From: Marinobacter nitratireducens
GTDB taxonomy: Bacteria; Pseudomonadota; Gammaproteobacteria; Pseudomonadales; Oleiphilaceae
Length of the DNA: 64,000 nucleotides
Assembly (NCBI RefSeq): GCF_000708045.1
Contig: NZ_ANIE01000005.1
Location: 62,001 to 126,000, forward strand
Direction: 5' to 3'
Every line of letters starts with the position of its first letter. The stretch's first letter is position 1. The position numbers were made by a program, and so were the translations under genes. Positions 50,721 to 60,222 of this stretch are shown one piece after another. Under the pieces are notes generated by a model. It made no database searches, had not been told where the DNA came from, and saw nothing but the letters and a program-made list of their open reading frames with translations.

Positions 50721-52925
50721 TTACTGCCCTTCTTGGCTGAACTGTGAAACCGCTTTGAATCGGAACAGGGCTGCCAGAATCAGATCCGGGAAGGACTGAA
50801 TCCGGGTGTTGTATATCCTTGCACTCTCAGTGTAGCTGTCGCGTAGCAGCGACAGGTAATTCTCGGTATCCGCCATCATGGCCATGAATGTCTGGATTAT
50901 CTCATTGGTTTTCAGGTCCGGATAGTTTTCGACCCGGGCCTGTAAGAACCGTGCAACCTGACGCTCCAGGCCCATGGTTTTTTCCAGTTCGGCGGCAGTC
51001 CGACCGGAAGACGGCGGTGTTTGCCGCAGATGAGCGATGACCTTGTGCAGTTTCTTCTCATGGGAGAGGGCGACTTTCACCACGCTCTCAAGGTTCGGCC
51101 AGAGATCATGGCGCTGCTGAAGAATGGTGTCGATGTTGGCACGAGCCCGGTCGACCCGGTTCTTGAGAAAAACAATGTCGTTATAGTGCAGTATGCCGGT
51201 GTAGATGCTTAGCAGCAGTGGCACCATGAGCGCCGAGAGTATGAGGTTGTCCGGGCTGAATCCCCCGTCGGCTGCGAATAGAGCCGTGGCTGAAAACAGC
51301 GTCAGTCCAAGGCTGACGGCGATGCCCGCAAACCCCCGGGCGCCGCGATCCAGTACGATATCCTCTTCGTCCTTGCCGCTGATGAGAAAAGGGGAGTTTT
51401 CATCCTGTTGGATGGTGAGTCGATCAGATTGCTGGCGGTCGAGCCCGGCGAAACCCAGGCAGTACACATTCACCAGCGTGTCCAGTAGCCGCACGCTATA
51501 GCGCCGATCTCCGCGGATTTCCGAGTGATGCAAGGGGTAATCAATAGAAGCGCCATCCGGAGCCACCAGAACCTGACCTTCGTTATCTTCAAGCCAGAAA
51601 GGTACTTGCTCGGTCCGGTGCTCGACCACCTTCCATTTCTCATCTTTTCCGGACCCCCGCTTCTCTTCGACCTTGTAGTCGAACGCAACGCACTTCTGGT
51701 CGTTCAGTGGATCGCGAAGCGGGGGATACTGATCGTCTGTGTCCACCATGCCTTTGAGCTCGGATAGCCCGAAACTCAGACCGCGAGTGCTGCTGGTAGG
51801 CACTGCTTCAATCAGTCGCTTCAGCTTCACGGTGCGAATAGCGAAGATCAGGCAGATCAGAGCTAGCACCACACTCCCGGCCGCCAGAGCTCTGCTGGTC
51901 CAGGTGTGTTGATAACGGGCATCGGGTTGGTTTTCCACAATGGCTTGAGCCCGAGCTGTAGTTTCTGCATTCAGCTCTGGCAGTGGAAGACGGTTCTCGA
52001 CTTCGTTTCTGAACATCCATCGGTCGAGCCAACCGCTGGTACTCAAACGGATTAGCTGTTTCAGGGCGGCAACGTCGGCCAGGGCAAGAGTTTGCTGTTT
52101 GGCGCTATCGAGCTGCTGATATCGGGTTTCATACAGTGCTGCTATAGCCTGCCATTCGTGTCTGAGCTTGGTAATGCCCAGCGTCGACAGCGTGCCGCCG
52201 ACGGCCAGGGACATAATCACCACGTAGACCCAGAATCGGTGGATACGAATCAGCGGCAGCAGTAGGGCAAGCCCAAGCGCGAGCAGCCCGGTGGCGATGG
52301 AAATCCGCAGGGCGGCTCCGAATAGCCGGTCGCCGCTATCGCTGCCCTGTGCACTGGTGGATACCAGTGTGGGCAGGTTGAACTGGGTCATTTCCTGAAG
52401 ATTGATAGACTGATCTACCTCTGAGTAGTTGCCGATCACCCGTACCGTGTCTCCGGGCCGCAGTGCCCATTCGGAATAGATCTTTGAGCCGGATTTCCGG
52501 CGATAGGTGCGATGGATATTCCATTCAGCGGTGGACAGATCAAAGCCTGGGGTGATGGTTGTGTTCCCGGATTGATCGTCGAGCACAAAGCTGGAACCGG
52601 ATTGTCCGGAATCCAGAGTGCGCACACGCCGGTCACCGTCCGAATCCCTGTACTCTTCTTCGAGTTTGTAGCGGTAATACACGGCTTCCGTTGCGGAGTA
52701 TGGCGTTTTTGTGGTGCCAAGGCGGCCATTCACGGTTCCGGCGACTGCGTAAGGGCCCTGTGTCAGCGCGGCGATGGGGGTTTGGGGGAGGCGTTCCATT
52801 TGCCGTGCCTCGGTTAACTGCTGAAGCCCTGCATTCATCAGGAAATAGCAGCCTGCAAGGCAGGAGAGTGCAATGACGGCCGTAAATACGCGGCCTGGAG
52901 TGCTGGCGATGTTGATGCGCCGCAT
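50721..52925 (-). CDS. Multi-domain membrane protein: two GIDE-like domains fused to a LemA domain
   Basis: 734 residues with AAGGAT upstream. An N-terminal membrane helix (about 12-32) precedes a GIDE/MULAN-type beta domain (45-170, VAGTVNGRLGTTKTPYSATE). Helices lie near 205-250 and 345-368. A second GIDE-like domain spans about 385-510 (DPLNDQKCVAFDYKVEEKRG; LEDNEGQVLVAPDGA). Two more helices follow (535-580), then a LemA domain to the end (LKNRVDRARANIDTILQQRH; LQARVENYPDLKTNEIIQTF). LemA proteins form trans-envelope helical bundles. The fusion is unusual; it may be an envelope-stress or proteolysis factor. Function unknown. Confidence 0.82.
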   Translation of the reverse strand: MRRINIASTPGRVFTAVIALSCLAGCYFLMNAGLQQLTEARQMERLPQTPIAALTQGPYAVAGTVNGRLGTTKTPYSATEAVYYRYKLEEEYRDSDGDRRVRTLDSGQSGSSFVLDDQSGNTTITPGFDLSTAEWNIHRTYRRKSGSKIYSEWALRPGDTVRVIGNYSEVDQSINLQEMTQFNLPTLVSTSAQGSDSGDRLFGAALRISIATGLLALGLALLLPLIRIHRFWVYVVIMSLAVGGTLSTLGITKLRHEWQAIAALYETRYQQLDSAKQQTLALADVAALKQLIRLSTSGWLDRWMFRNEVENRLPLPELNAETTARAQAIVENQPDARYQHTWTSRALAAGSVVLALICLIFAIRTVKLKRLIEAVPTSSTRGLSFGLSELKGMVDTDDQYPPLRDPLNDQKCVAFDYKVEEKRGSGKDEKWKVVEHRTEQVPFWLEDNEGQVLVAPDGASIDYPLHHSEIRGDRRYSVRLLDTLVNVYCLGFAGLDRQQSDRLTIQQDENSPFLISGKDEEDIVLDRGARGFAGIAVSLGLTLFSATALFAADGGFSPDNLILSALMVPLLLSIYTGILHYNDIVFLKNRVDRARANIDTILQQRHDLWPNLESVVKVALSHEKKLHKVIAHLRQTPPSSGRTAAELEKTMGLERQVARFLQARVENYPDLKTNEIIQTFMAMMADTENYLSLLRDSYTESARIYNTRIQSFPDLILAALFRFKAVSQFSQEGQ

Positions 52926-53015
52926 GGCAATAATCCTTTTACCGATCCCGAAAACACACAGAGTATATCGGATCGTGGTAGCCTTCCGTCAGATCAAGCA
53001 AAGAGAGCGGACAAC

Positions 53016-53519
53016 ATGTCAGCAATGAACAGCAAACCGATTTCGGCGTCGGCTATCGAAAAGCATGTCTACAAGGTGTTTCCCAACGACATGAACGCCC
53101 ACAATACCGTGTTCGGAGGTATGATCATGGCCAAGTGTGACCGCCTGGCCCTGGTGGTGGCGGAGCGGCATTCCGCCCATGTGTGTGTCACCGCGTCGGT
53201 AGACTCCATCCACTTCCGCGCCCCCGCAAAAGGTAATGACACACTGCTGTTCAGCCTGTCACTCAACCGCAGCTGGGGCTCATCCATGGAGATTGGGGCC
53301 AGGGTTGAGGCAGAGAACAGCTACACCGGAGACACCCGCCACATACTGTCCGCGTTCTTCACGTTTGTAGCCCTGGACGAGAACGACAATCCTGTTGACG
53401 TTCCAAAGGCCATTCCGGAGACGGAGGAGCAGAAGCGCCGTTACGAGAATGCGGAAATCCGGCGGGAAGGGCGGCTGAAAACCCGCGAGCAACTGGTGCG
53501 TGCCGAGGACAAGTCCTGA
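53016..53519 (+). CDS. Acyl-CoA thioesterase, hotdog fold (YciA-like)
   Basis: 167 residues with KVFPNDMNAHNTVFGGMIMAKCDRLA, the catalytic-loop region of YciA/BACH-type hotdog thioesterases, and DSIHFRAPAKGNDTL. They hydrolyse acyl-CoA to free acid and CoA. Chain-length preference cannot be read. AGAGAGCGG precedes the ATG. The gene is divergent from the LemA fusion and upstream of efpL by 71 nt. Confidence 0.9.
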   Translation: MSAMNSKPISASAIEKHVYKVFPNDMNAHNTVFGGMIMAKCDRLALVVAERHSAHVCVTASVDSIHFRAPAKGNDTLLFSLSLNRSWGSSMEIGARVEAENSYTGDTRHILSAFFTFVALDENDNPVDVPKAIPETEEQKRRYENAEIRREGRLKTREQLVRAEDKS

Positions 53520-53590
53520 GGCTGGATCTCGCCAAGCGTCGCGAGTCGTGGTAAATAAGCAGCCCCAAGAGCAAAAATTCGGAGTTTCCA

Positions 53591-54157
53591 ATGCCAAAAG
53601 CGAGTGAGATCAAAAAGAACCAGGCGGTTGAATACCAGGGCCGGGTCTATTTCGTAAAGGATATCGAGCGTTCCGTTCCCCAGGGCCGTGCCGGTGGCAG
53701 TCTCTATCGCATGCGCATGTACGATGTGGTGACCAAGCAGAAGCTGGACGAAACCTTCAAGGATTCTGACATGCTCAACCTGGCGGATCTGGTGCGGCGC
53801 CCGGCCACGTTCTCCTACGCGGATGGCGACGAGTATGTCTTCATGGATTCCGAAGACTACACCCAGTACATGCTCAACCGGGACGCGATCGAAGATGAGC
53901 TGCTATTCATCACTGAGGATACCGAAAACCTGATGGTGGTGCTGGTCAGTGATTCTCCGGTAGGGCTGGACCTGCCTCCCACCGTTGAACTGGTCATCGA
54001 GGAGACCGATCCATCGATTAAAGGCGGCTCCGCAACCGCTCGGACCAAGCCGGCTCACCTGACGACCGGCCTGGTCGTGCAGGTACCGGAACATATCTCC
54101 ACCGGTGACCGTATCAAGATCAACGTTGAAGAGCGTAAGTTCCTGAGCCGGGCCTGA
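53591..54157 (+). CDS. efpL: Elongation factor P-like protein EfpL (YeiP)
   Basis: 188 residues with the three-barrel EF-P plan. The loop that carries the modified lysine in EF-P is [13 protein letters not shown], with an arginine, as in EfpL/YeiP. The C-terminal half has [16 protein letters not shown] and [20 protein letters not shown]. EfpL helps the ribosome through proline-rich stretches. A hairpin follows at 54172. Confidence 0.92.
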   Translation: MPKASEIKKNQAVEYQGRVYFVKDIERSVPQGRAGGSLYRMRMYDVVTKQKLDETFKDSDMLNLADLVRRPATFSYADGDEYVFMDSEDYTQYMLNRDAIEDELLFITEDTENLMVVLVSDSPVGLDLPPTVELVIEETDPSIKGGSATARTKPAHLTTGLVVQVPEHISTGDRIKINVEERKFLSRA

Positions 54158-54171
54158 TCACCGTATATGCT

Positions 54172-54195
54172 CCGGGAGGAGGTTCGTTCTCCCGG
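54172..54195 (+). terminator. Hairpin after efpL
   Basis: CCGGGAG (54172-54178) and CTCCCGG (54189-54195) form a perfect 7-bp stem with a 10-nt loop, 15 nt after the efpL stop. A T tract is lacking. Confidence 0.5.
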
Positions 54196-54334
54196 GGCCC
54201 ATCTTCTGCTCCCTTCCAAAGGCCGTTCTGGGCCTCCAGTTCGCCGGTGGCTCTCACGAAATGTGGCAAGCAGCGGCCAGGCGTCTAATCTGTAACTAAC
54301 AGCCAACACCGCCTTGTCCAGAGAAGCGCGAAAA

Positions 54335-55453
54335 ATGCCCAGTAATTACGGAACTCTTGTGTCCGCGAACCAGAGCGGTTCCCTTGCCGATAAACTGGCC
54401 CATCTGCATCGGTCCACCCAAGAGCATTTTCCTTTCATCACCAGAGTCTCTCTTGCGCTCTACGATCAGGAAACCGATCTGATAAGAACGTTCGTCTACA
54501 GCGGCGATGTGTCGCCACTGAATCATTACCAGGCACGCCTGAGTGCATGCCATTCTCTGAACCAGCTGGCCATCAATAACACCGTGAGATTGGAGCAGGA
54601 CCTTGCCGTGTTTTCGGATAGCAAGCACATTCATGCCCAGAAAATTTACGCCGCAGGTTACCGAGGCAGTTACACCGTACCGGTGAACTGTGCGGGGGAA
54701 TTGGTCGGATTTGTGTTTTTTAATGCGGACAGGGAAGGCGCTTTCTCGCAGGAATGTATTGATCGGCTGGATCTGGTGGCGGACCTGATCGGTATGTTGA
54801 TGCATACATCGCTGATCAGTATACGGACCCTGATGTCGACCGTTCAATCTGCAATCGATCTGACCCAGTTTCGGGATCCGGAAACCGGTGCCCACCTGCA
54901 CCGGATGTCTCGCTATGCACGGACCATTGCCAGATCACTGATGCGTGAATCGGACAGCGACGATCAGTTCAGCGAATACCTTTACCTGTTTGCTCCCCTC
55001 CACGACATCGGCAAGATTACGATTCCGGACAATGTTCTCCTCAAGCCCGGCAAGCTGACGGAGGAAGAGTTCGAAGTGATGAAAACCCACCCAGAAAATG
55101 GGGGGGAGCTTGCCAAACGACTTGTCCGTAATTTCAAGCTCGACAAGCTCAAGTACCTTGATGTGTTGCTCAATATCATTGTTCACCATCATGAAGCCTG
55201 GAACGGCGAAGGCTATCCGGACGGCCTGGCCGGAGACGACATCCCTCTTGAGGCAAGGATCGTAGCGGTGGCTGATGTGTATGATGCGCTGACCAGCAAG
55301 CGTCCCTACAAGGAGGCCTGGTCGCAGGAAGAGGCGCTAAGCGAGATGAGGCGCATGTCGGGCGAAAAGCTTGATCCGAGCTGTGTGCAGGCTTTGATTG
55401 AGAATCTGGGGGAGATATCGAGGATTCAGAAGTCTTTCCCCGACAACACCTGA
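54335..55453 (+). CDS. GAF/HD-GYP-domain protein (c-di-GMP phosphodiesterase)
   Basis: 372 residues from the ATG at 54335 with AGAGAAG upstream; a TTG at 54314 is in frame. The N-terminal 170 residues are GAF-like ([20 protein letters not shown]). The HD-GYP domain has [58 protein letters not shown] and [13 protein letters not shown], so both the HD pair and GYP are intact. It should cleave c-di-GMP to pGpG or GMP. The gene stands alone, convergent with the flavin monooxygenase gene. Confidence 0.92.
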   Translation: MPSNYGTLVSANQSGSLADKLAHLHRSTQEHFPFITRVSLALYDQETDLIRTFVYSGDVSPLNHYQARLSACHSLNQLAINNTVRLEQDLAVFSDSKHIHAQKIYAAGYRGSYTVPVNCAGELVGFVFFNADREGAFSQECIDRLDLVADLIGMLMHTSLISIRTLMSTVQSAIDLTQFRDPETGAHLHRMSRYARTIARSLMRESDSDDQFSEYLYLFAPLHDIGKITIPDNVLLKPGKLTEEEFEVMKTHPENGGELAKRLVRNFKLDKLKYLDVLLNIIVHHHEAWNGEGYPDGLAGDDIPLEARIVAVADVYDALTSKRPYKEAWSQEEALSEMRRMSGEKLDPSCVQALIENLGEISRIQKSFPDNT

Positions 55454-55504
55454 CAGCCGTTCACCGCCTGCTTAAAGCAGCGGTGAACGAAGCCTTAACG
55501 GGTG

Positions 55505-57301
55505 TTATGAAAGGTGGTGTACCTCCTGCAGACCGTAAACCGGTGTGTGCAGACCTTCCATTCGTGCTTTCAACTGCAGGGCCAGGTAAAGCGAGTAGTG
55601 ACGCGACTGATGCAGGTTTCCGCCGTGGAACCAGAGGTTTTCCTGCTGGGTCGGTTTCCACATGTTACGCAGTTCGCCTTCCCAGGGGCCCGGGTCCTTG
55701 GTGGTGTCTGAGCCCAGGCCCCAGCATTTGCCCACTTTGTCCGCGACCTCCTGGGAGATTATCCTGGCGGCCCAGCCGTTCATGGAACCAAAACCGGTGG
55801 CGTAGACAATCAGATCCGCGGGCAGTTCTGTTCCGTCTGTCAGTGTCACCGAGTTCGGGTTGATGCGCTCGATCGTCACACCGCTTTTGAGCTTGATTTC
55901 CCCCTGGGCCACCAACTCAGAGGCACCAACGTCGATGTAGTAGCCTGAGCCGCGGCGCAGATACTTGAGAAACAGTCCCGAGCCGTCGTCGCCGAAGTCG
56001 AGCATGAAGCCTGCCTTCTCAAGCCTGTTGTAAAAGTCGGCGTCCTGTTCCCGAGCCTGCTCGTAAACCGGTTTATGGAACTCCGGCATGACGCGGTAGG
56101 GCAGGGAGGCAAAGGTCAGGTCGGCCTTCTCGGTGGTAACGCCGTTTTGTACAGCCTCTTCCGAGTAGAGGCCGCCAAGCGCCAGGTCCATCAGGGTGTC
56201 GGACTTGATGATGTGGGTGGAGGAGCGCTGGATCATGGTTACATCCGCATCGTTTTCCCACAGGGCGGCACAGATATCGTGCGCGGAGTTGTTGGCCCCG
56301 AGGACAATGCACTTCTTGCCTTTGTAAGCTTCGCCTCCGGGGTGCTTGCTGGAGTGGTGCTGTTCACCCTTAAAGGTTTCCATGCCCGGGATATCCGGGA
56401 TGTTGGGCATGCCTGACATTCCGGTAGCCATTACCAGTTGCGTCGGGCGCAGCGTGATGTGCTCGCCATCCCGTATTACGTTCACTACCCACTCCTGGTT
56501 GGCTTCGTCGTAGCTCGCACTGGTGCACTCGGTGGAACTCCAGTAATTCAGCTCCATGATTTTGGTGTACATCTCCAGCCAGTCACCGATCTTGTCCTTG
56601 GGGCAGAAGACGGGCCAGTGGTCCGGGAAAGGGAGGTAAGGCATATGGTCGTACCATACCGGGTCATGCAGGCAGAGGGATTTGTACCGGTTGCGCCACG
56701 AGTCGCCTGGGTTGGGGTTACGTTCGATGACAATCGTTGGCACATCCAGCTGGCGCAAGCGCGCTCCAAGCCCGATGCCACCCTGGCCGCCGCCGATGAT
56801 GACGCAATAGGGTTGGCGGGTATAACCCAGCTCCCGCTCTTCCTGCTGGCGGGCCTCCAGCCAGGTCTGACGGGATTTGCTGGCACCATGTTGGGCTCCC
56901 TTCGGGCGCAGGAATTTGCGTTTTTCCGGAAATTCCCTGAGTTCCTGCATGGTGGTGAGCAGGGTCCAGGCTTTGCCGTCCCTGAGCCGGAGTTGGCCTT
57001 TGCCGAGCGCATCGGACGTTTCGAACGTAATCCAGGCTTCCACCACGCCGTCCTGCTCGGTGGCATCTTCCAGCAGCTGCCAGTTGTGTGGACGCCTGTC
57101 AGCGGCGGTTTTGGACAGCATATCCCGGATTTCTTCGTGGCCTTCCATGGTTTTGATGTTCCAGGTCATGGCGACCAGATCGCGCCAGAATCCACCTTCC
57201 TCAAAATGTTCGGCCGCCTGTTCCGGTGATTCCGACTGGAGGGTTTCAGAAAAGCTTGCCAGCCATTGCTCAACCTTCTGGTTGGGGGTGTATTGCGTCA
57301 T
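55505..57301 (-). CDS. Flavin-containing monooxygenase with N-terminal SnoaL-like domain
   Basis: 598 residues from the ATG at 57301 with GTGGAG 8 nt upstream. Residues 1-120 form a SnoaL/NTF2-like domain. The FAD loop is VIIGGGQGGIGLGARL and the NAD(P)H loop is VLGANNSAHDICAAL. FKGEQHHSSKH resembles the class B monooxygenase fingerprint FxGxxxHxxxY/W but ends in His. It probably inserts oxygen into a ketone, amine or sulfide. A sigma-54 promoter lies upstream and a sigma-54 activator gene is divergent, so expression is probably inducible by the substrate. Confidence 0.88.
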   Translation of the reverse strand: MTQYTPNQKVEQWLASFSETLQSESPEQAAEHFEEGGFWRDLVAMTWNIKTMEGHEEIRDMLSKTAADRRPHNWQLLEDATEQDGVVEAWITFETSDALGKGQLRLRDGKAWTLLTTMQELREFPEKRKFLRPKGAQHGASKSRQTWLEARQQEERELGYTRQPYCVIIGGGQGGIGLGARLRQLDVPTIVIERNPNPGDSWRNRYKSLCLHDPVWYDHMPYLPFPDHWPVFCPKDKIGDWLEMYTKIMELNYWSSTECTSASYDEANQEWVVNVIRDGEHITLRPTQLVMATGMSGMPNIPDIPGMETFKGEQHHSSKHPGGEAYKGKKCIVLGANNSAHDICAALWENDADVTMIQRSSTHIIKSDTLMDLALGGLYSEEAVQNGVTTEKADLTFASLPYRVMPEFHKPVYEQAREQDADFYNRLEKAGFMLDFGDDGSGLFLKYLRRGSGYYIDVGASELVAQGEIKLKSGVTIERINPNSVTLTDGTELPADLIVYATGFGSMNGWAARIISQEVADKVGKCWGLGSDTTKDPGPWEGELRNMWKPTQQENLWFHGGNLHQSRHYSLYLALQLKARMEGLHTPVYGLQEVHHLS

Positions 57302-57640
57302 TGCTGTTCTCCACTGTTGCATTGTTTTTGTTCGCAAGGGGGACTGAGCATGAGCTATGCCAAAGTGAGGGTCTGGCTATTGATGGCTCTTTATCTATCT
57401 GAATTAAATGCGGAAAAATCTTGTTCGTGCCTCTGGGTGTGTTGTTTTTCGGACCGCTGGGGCCCTGGAAATGATTACGGGTGTCACGGCTTTCAGGAGG
57501 CCGTGCTTTACAGGTGTAACATTCGTGACCGGTACCAAGGGAGGATGTTGAGGCCGGTTGAAAGGTATAAGGTGGTAGTCAGTTGCAGCAGGAACTCTGA
57601 AACATAAAAACAAAAGAACCGAACGGTTCTGGAGCTGTGT
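57302..57640. other. Divergent region between monooxygenase and sigma-54 activator
   Basis: A 339-bp gap. On the minus strand it contains the sigma-54 promoter at 57347-57363. Farther upstream, CACGGC (57485-57490)/GCCGTG (57500-57505) is a perfect inverted pair about 150 nt from the promoter, the normal distance for an activator binding site. GGAGC precedes the activator ATG at 57641. No gene is evident. Confidence 0.55.
57347..57363 (-). promoter_or_regulatory. Sigma-54 promoter of the monooxygenase gene
   Basis: On the minus strand TTGGCATAGCTCATGCT has the invariant GG and GC exactly ten bases apart, within a good TGGCAY/WTGCT context. Transcription would begin about 35 nt before the ATG at 57301. 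The adjacent sigma-54 activator gene strengthens the call. Confidence 0.72.
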
Positions 57641-59611
57641 ATGACCACCACGCAACTGGCGCAACACCATCATATTGATGCCATCCTCAGCTACGCAGAG
57701 GATGACCTGCGGACCGGAACCCTGCCGGGAGAGTTGATTGGCAGGTCCTGGAAGCGCTGTATTCAGCAATACGGTCTGGACCCGAGCCGCCCGCGAAGCG
57801 CCCGTATTGTGACTCACCAGACGCTTCGGGAGCACCAGGACTCTGTTGACGAGTTCCTGAACGTTGCCCGCGCCGGGGTTGAACAGCTTTACGGCATGGT
57901 TGCCCAGTTAGGCTATGTTCTGCTGCTGACGGACCACCGGGGTATCACCGTCCAGTATCTTGGCAACAAGCATTCGGACCGGAGGTTGCGTCAGGCAGGC
58001 CTCTATCTCGGTGCTGACTGGAGTGAACAGTACGCGGGAACCTGCGCCGTTGGTACCTGCATAGAAGAACACGAGGCGCTGACCTGTCACAGGGTGGACC
58101 ACTTCGACGCCACCCACATTGAGCTGACCTGCACGTCTGCTCCGATTCGGGATCCTTCCGGAAAGCTGCTGGCGGTGCTGGATATTTCCGCTCTGGATTC
58201 GCCCCATGCGCGTCATAGCCAGACCTTTGCCCTGAATCTCACCCAGCTATACGCCAGGATGATTGAGGACGCGTACTTCCTGCGCCGGTATCGCAACCAG
58301 GTGATTTTCCGCTGTGACGCTTCCCGGGAATTTGTCCAGGTAAATGGCCAGTATCTGTTCGCGATTGATGAACAGGGGCGGGTTGAAGCCAGTAACACTG
58401 CGGGGCGCGATTTAATCGCAGACACCCCGTTTGATGCCGGGCAGGACGGCAAGCCGGCGCTCACCCAGTTGTTCGAGTGCCAGCTTGAGGATATCTGGAG
58501 TATTCCATTTGATCAGGACGATCAGGTTCGTGCCTTCCGCCACCAGGGAAGTGGAGCCACCTTTTTTGCAGCCCTGGTCCAGCCCTGTAATGCCAGGTCG
58601 AGGAAAACGGATGAGGAATCGCCGGATACCCGGGAGGCCGTTCCCGAACTGGACGCGCTGGCGGCGGATGATCCGGTCATGCGCCGCACACTGGGCCTTG
58701 CCCGGCGTTTGCGTAACCGGGATGTCGGGCTGCTCATCCTGGGTGAGACCGGGACGGGGAAGGAGGTTCTGGCCCGGGCGATTCACGACTCGAGTCATCG
58801 AAGCAAGCGGGGTTTTGTTGCCGTCAACTGCGCCGCCATCCCGGAATCGCTGATTGAAAGCGAACTGTTTGGTTACGTCAGTGGTGCCTTTACAGGCGCC
58901 AGGGCCAAGGGGATGAGGGGGCTGATCCAGCAGGCGGACGGCGGCACGCTGTTTCTGGACGAGATCGGGGATATGCCGCTTCAGCTACAGACGCGTTTGC
59001 TCCGGGTCCTGTCGGAAGGCGAAATACTGCCGATCGGGGCGGATGCACCGGTGCGAATCAATTGCCGGGTGATCGCCGCCACGCATCAGAACCTCGAGGA
59101 GCTCATCCGCACGGGGGAATTCCGGGCGGACCTCTATTACCGGCTGAATGGCGCAACCCTGCGCCTGCCCCCGTTGCGACAACGAGCCGACCGGCAGTAT
59201 GTGATTCAATCGGTGCTCAATAAACTGGTGTCCGATGGAGGGTTGCCCGATATCAGGCTCAGGGCTGATGCCATGAGCGCTATGCTCGCCTATCGGTGGC
59301 CGGGAAACATCCGGCAACTGGTTAACGCCCTTGCATTCGCCGAAGCAACGTCCGAGGGGGCGGAGATCACGGCATCGGATTTGCCCGAGGAGTGTGTGGA
59401 GGGGCAGGGCTCACCCATCACGCTCGAGGATTCCCTTGCAGAGAGCAAAAGCCCCCTTGAGGAGGCCTTGCAGGAGTGCCACTGGAATATTTCGAGAGTC
59501 GCCCGGCGCTTTGGTGTGTCTCGCCCCACCGTCTACCGCTGGATGAGCCGGCAGGGGATTGAACTCCCCAGGTTCCTGGGTAAAGCAGAGGCGCCGGGTT
59601 CACAGGATTGA
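57641..59611 (+). CDS. Sigma-54-dependent transcriptional activator (AcoR-like)
   Basis: 656 residues with GGAGC upstream. An N-terminal GAF domain (about 70-200) with LLLTDHRGITVQYLG and YAGTCAVGTC is typical of the AcoR family. The AAA+ domain has the Walker A GETGTGKEV and GAFTGA at 415-420, which contacts sigma-54, followed by EIGDMPLQLQTRLLRVL. The C-terminal Fis-type HTH is HWNISRVARRFGVSRPTVYRW. It is divergent from the monooxygenase gene with its sigma-54 promoter and is almost certainly its activator; the inducer may be the monooxygenase substrate. Confidence 0.95.
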   Translation: MTTTQLAQHHHIDAILSYAEDDLRTGTLPGELIGRSWKRCIQQYGLDPSRPRSARIVTHQTLREHQDSVDEFLNVARAGVEQLYGMVAQLGYVLLLTDHRGITVQYLGNKHSDRRLRQAGLYLGADWSEQYAGTCAVGTCIEEHEALTCHRVDHFDATHIELTCTSAPIRDPSGKLLAVLDISALDSPHARHSQTFALNLTQLYARMIEDAYFLRRYRNQVIFRCDASREFVQVNGQYLFAIDEQGRVEASNTAGRDLIADTPFDAGQDGKPALTQLFECQLEDIWSIPFDQDDQVRAFRHQGSGATFFAALVQPCNARSRKTDEESPDTREAVPELDALAADDPVMRRTLGLARRLRNRDVGLLILGETGTGKEVLARAIHDSSHRSKRGFVAVNCAAIPESLIESELFGYVSGAFTGARAKGMRGLIQQADGGTLFLDEIGDMPLQLQTRLLRVLSEGEILPIGADAPVRINCRVIAATHQNLEELIRTGEFRADLYYRLNGATLRLPPLRQRADRQYVIQSVLNKLVSDGGLPDIRLRADAMSAMLAYRWPGNIRQLVNALAFAEATSEGAEITASDLPEECVEGQGSPITLEDSLAESKSPLEEALQECHWNISRVARRFGVSRPTVYRWMSRQGIELPRFLGKAEAPGSQD

Positions 59612-59624
59612 TTACAGCCCGGCG
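59592..59624. terminator. Bidirectional hairpin over convergent stop codons
   Basis: CGCCGGG (59592-59598) and CCCGGCG (59618-59624) form a perfect 7-bp stem with a 19-nt loop containing the stop codons of both the activator and the Lrp gene, which have no spacer between them. Confidence 0.5.
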
Positions 59625-60064
59625 TCTTTCACGCTCTCCATCACCACAAAGGTACTGGTCTGCAAAACGTGTGGCAGGCTGGATATCTGCTCTCCCAACA
59701 CCTGTCGGTACTCGGCCATATTCCGGGTACGGATTTTCAGAAGGTAGTCGAAGTTCGCCGCCATCATGTGGCACTGGTCCACCGCCGAGATCTGGCGTAC
59801 GGCCTCGTTAAAGGCCGCCAGCGCCTTGCTGCTGGTGTCGTTCAGAGTCACCTGGGCAAAAGCGACATGGCTGAGCCCGAGTTTGGTCTGGTTGACGAGG
59901 GTGGTGTAGCCGGTGATGTAGCCTTGCTCCTCCAATCGGCGCATCCGAACCTGGCAAGGCGTTTTGGACAGCCCCACCCGAGTTGCCAGTTCAGTTACCG
60001 TAATCCGGGAGTTTTTCTGCAATTCCCGGAGAATGGAGTGATCTATCCTGTCCAGTTCGACCAT
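59612..60064 (-). CDS. Lrp/AsnC-family regulator
   Basis: 150 residues with an N-terminal HTH (VELDRIDHSILRELQKNSR, TELATRVGLSKTPCQVRMRRLE) and a C-terminal RAM ligand-binding domain (VAFAQVTLNDTSSKALAAF; AANFDYLLKIRTRNMAEY). It is divergent from the NAD-glutamate dehydrogenase and the putA-like gene behind it, so it probably senses proline or glutamate, as PutR does. A 14-bp palindrome in the shared region is a candidate site. Confidence 0.9.
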   Translation of the reverse strand: MVELDRIDHSILRELQKNSRITVTELATRVGLSKTPCQVRMRRLEEQGYITGYTTLVNQTKLGLSHVAFAQVTLNDTSSKALAAFNEAVRQISAVDQCHMMAANFDYLLKIRTRNMAEYRQVLGEQISSLPHVLQTSTFVVMESVKDAGL

Positions 60065-60162
60065 AAATCTGATGCCTGTCGAGATATGCGCCTGAAGGTG
60101 GCTATTAATATAATCAAAATAACTGATTTTTTAAACTATATGGTCAAAGCGACTTTCGGGGT

Positions 60163-60176
60163 TTCAGTATACTGAA
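60163..60176. promoter_or_regulatory. 14-bp perfect palindrome between Lrp and GDH genes
   Basis: TTCAGTATACTGAA lies 47 nt before the dehydrogenase ATG and 99 nt from the Lrp start, in AT-rich DNA. Its CAG...CTG arms fit the general form of Lrp-family sites. Confidence 0.5.
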
Positions 60177-60222
60177 GTGCACATCCATCAATATCGCCCT
60201 GTTGATCTCCCGGAGAAACCTG

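Noticed and set aside
57426..57432. Strong -24 element (TGGCACG-like on the minus strand) as the sigma-54 promoter
   Set aside because: No GC at the required ten-base distance; the site at 57347-57363 meets the spacing rule.
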